A stretch of DNA of 29,886 nucleotides, from assembly GCF_001039355.2 (NCBI RefSeq), contig NW_019775460.1:356616-386501 (forward strand), in the 5' to 3' direction. The number at the start of each line of letters is the position of its first letter. Position 1 is the stretch's first letter. Below are positions 29,281 to 29,886 of this stretch, one piece after another. The notes beneath the pieces are model-generated. The model was not told the DNA's origin and made no database searches. It saw nothing but the letters and a program-made list of their open reading frames with translations. The position numbers and the translations under genes were made by a program. The DNA is from Lingula anatina. Taxonomy: Eukaryota > Brachiopoda > Lingulata > Lingulida > Lingulidae.

Positions 29281-29448
29281 CAGGGGCGGATTGAGACCGT
29301 CTTCAGGGTTTTCCGGAAGACGGTCAGATTTTCAAGTGAACATTGACGAGTATCTAATTTTTTCTGTCGGAAGACGGTCAAAACTGGAGGATGCATCAAC
29401 AAAAATAATTTGGAAGACTACCAGAAACAATCTCTGGATCCGCCCCTC
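29281..29448. mobile_element. hAT-like MITE (about 168 bp)
   Basis: The left end CAGGGGCGGAT and right end ATCCGCCCCT(C) are inverted. CAGGGGCGGATC-type termini are typical of hAT-family non-autonomous elements. Inside, GACCGTCTTC (29295-29304) pairs perfectly with GAAGACGGTC (29316-29325), and GGAAGACGGTCA occurs again at 29369-29380. The last base of the right end is changed, and I do not see an 8-bp target-site duplication, so the ends may be slightly off or the copy is old. Confidence 0.5.
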
Positions 29449-29567
29449 AGTTTCACGCACAAATAAAATCAATGTATTAGCACAGCCGTTTTTATGAGAA
29501 GGCTGAGACACCAGTCAAGCGAATCCTTACTACATTAACATAATTTTGCTGTCACCCCCTCCACCCG

Positions 29568-29568
29568 T

Positions 29569-29603
<35 letters not shown>

Positions 29604-29604
29604 T
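29568..29604. repeat. (TTTA)n microsatellite
   Basis: About nine TTTA units. Confidence 0.95.
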
Positions 29605-29728
29605 ATCTAACAGAAAACTCCATCGCAACTCAATCGCAATGTTATCGTCCAATACCAGTATATCAATGAGCTACTGTCTTGCACGGTATTTACAGGTCGA
29701 TCAAGGAAAGAAAATCCCAAGTAGCGTT

Positions 29729-29730
<2 letters not shown>

Positions 29731-29763
<33 letters not shown>
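29731..29763. repeat. (AAT)n microsatellite
   Basis: Eleven AAT units. Confidence 0.95.
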
Positions 29764-29764
<1 letters not shown>

Positions 29765-29782
29765 TTAAATAAGCCTATTAAA

Positions 29783-29886
29783 AAGTGAAGGTCTTGGGTT
29801 GCCGGACCAGGGTAGAAATAGTACTGCGATCACTGTCTTCATTAAGGCTGTGGTGCCGAGGGAACACACTTGATGTACCCCCTCCC
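29783..29886. repeat. Dispersed repeat, copy 2
   Basis: Second copy of the element at 10995-11056, running off the right edge of the window. Substitutions and a 2-bp gap separate the copies. It directly follows the (AAT)n tract. Confidence 0.7.

Noticed and set aside
29546-29788. 80-codon plus-strand frame
   Set aside because: Most of it is translation of the TTTA and AAT microsatellites.

Overview
The window looks like gene-poor, AT-rich nuclear DNA of a marine invertebrate, most likely a lophotrochozoan such as a bivalve mollusc. This is an inference from four things: intron-split genes with GT/AG junctions, a C2H2 zinc-finger array, a LINE carrying a C-terminal Cys2-His-Cys module, and many diverged duplicate blocks of the kind seen in highly heterozygous assemblies. 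I see no prokaryotic or viral gene organisation.

Layout. 1-3.4 kb: mostly non-coding, with a broken minus-strand coding relic (1116-1598) and a short CpG-richer patch near 2.4-2.6 kb. 3.4-4.0 kb: two minus-strand exons, one strongly resembling the C-terminal part of HEATR3/Syo1. 4.4-7.95 kb: two near-identical 1.8 kb blocks joined at a single N. Each holds the same proline-rich minus-strand exon and the 5' part of the zinc-finger exon. 7.8-9.4 kb: a C2H2 array of 11 intact fingers that decays at its C-terminus and runs into a frameshifted acidic tail. 10-13.6 kb: repeats and nothing I recognise. 13.6-16.2 kb: a 5'-incomplete LINE behind a 558 bp gap, flanked by two copies of its insertion locus. 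18.0-18.6 kb: a 298 bp duplicate around a single N. 19.45 kb: a tRNA-derived SINE head. 20.8-22.1 kb: candidate minus-strand exons of a Cys-rich protein, including a tandemly duplicated 93 nt exon. 23.1-27.1 kb: a minus-strand gene for a small single-pass membrane protein. It has a YCC-type Cys-rich exon, a transmembrane exon, a 19 nt microexon and two alternative last exons, each with its own poly(A) signal. 27.6-28.9 kb: a GC-richer minus-strand unit. 29.2-29.9 kb: a hAT-like MITE, microsatellites and a dispersed repeat.

The most unusual part is 27.57-28.92 kb. In minus-strand order it has a 216-codon frame split by one amber codon. A histone-type 3' stem-loop starts 24 nt after the stop. 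Further on comes a sequence that folds as a complete type I hammerhead ribozyme, and then a long palindrome. I do not recognise the protein. The combination suggests a mobile element or retrozyme-like unit using RNA-level processing.

A second theme is assembly structure. Three of the six single-N positions sit exactly where a block ends and a near copy of it begins, and the 558 bp gap sits between two copies of one flank. These look like unmerged haplotypes or unmerged contig ends, so copy numbers here should not be taken at face value.
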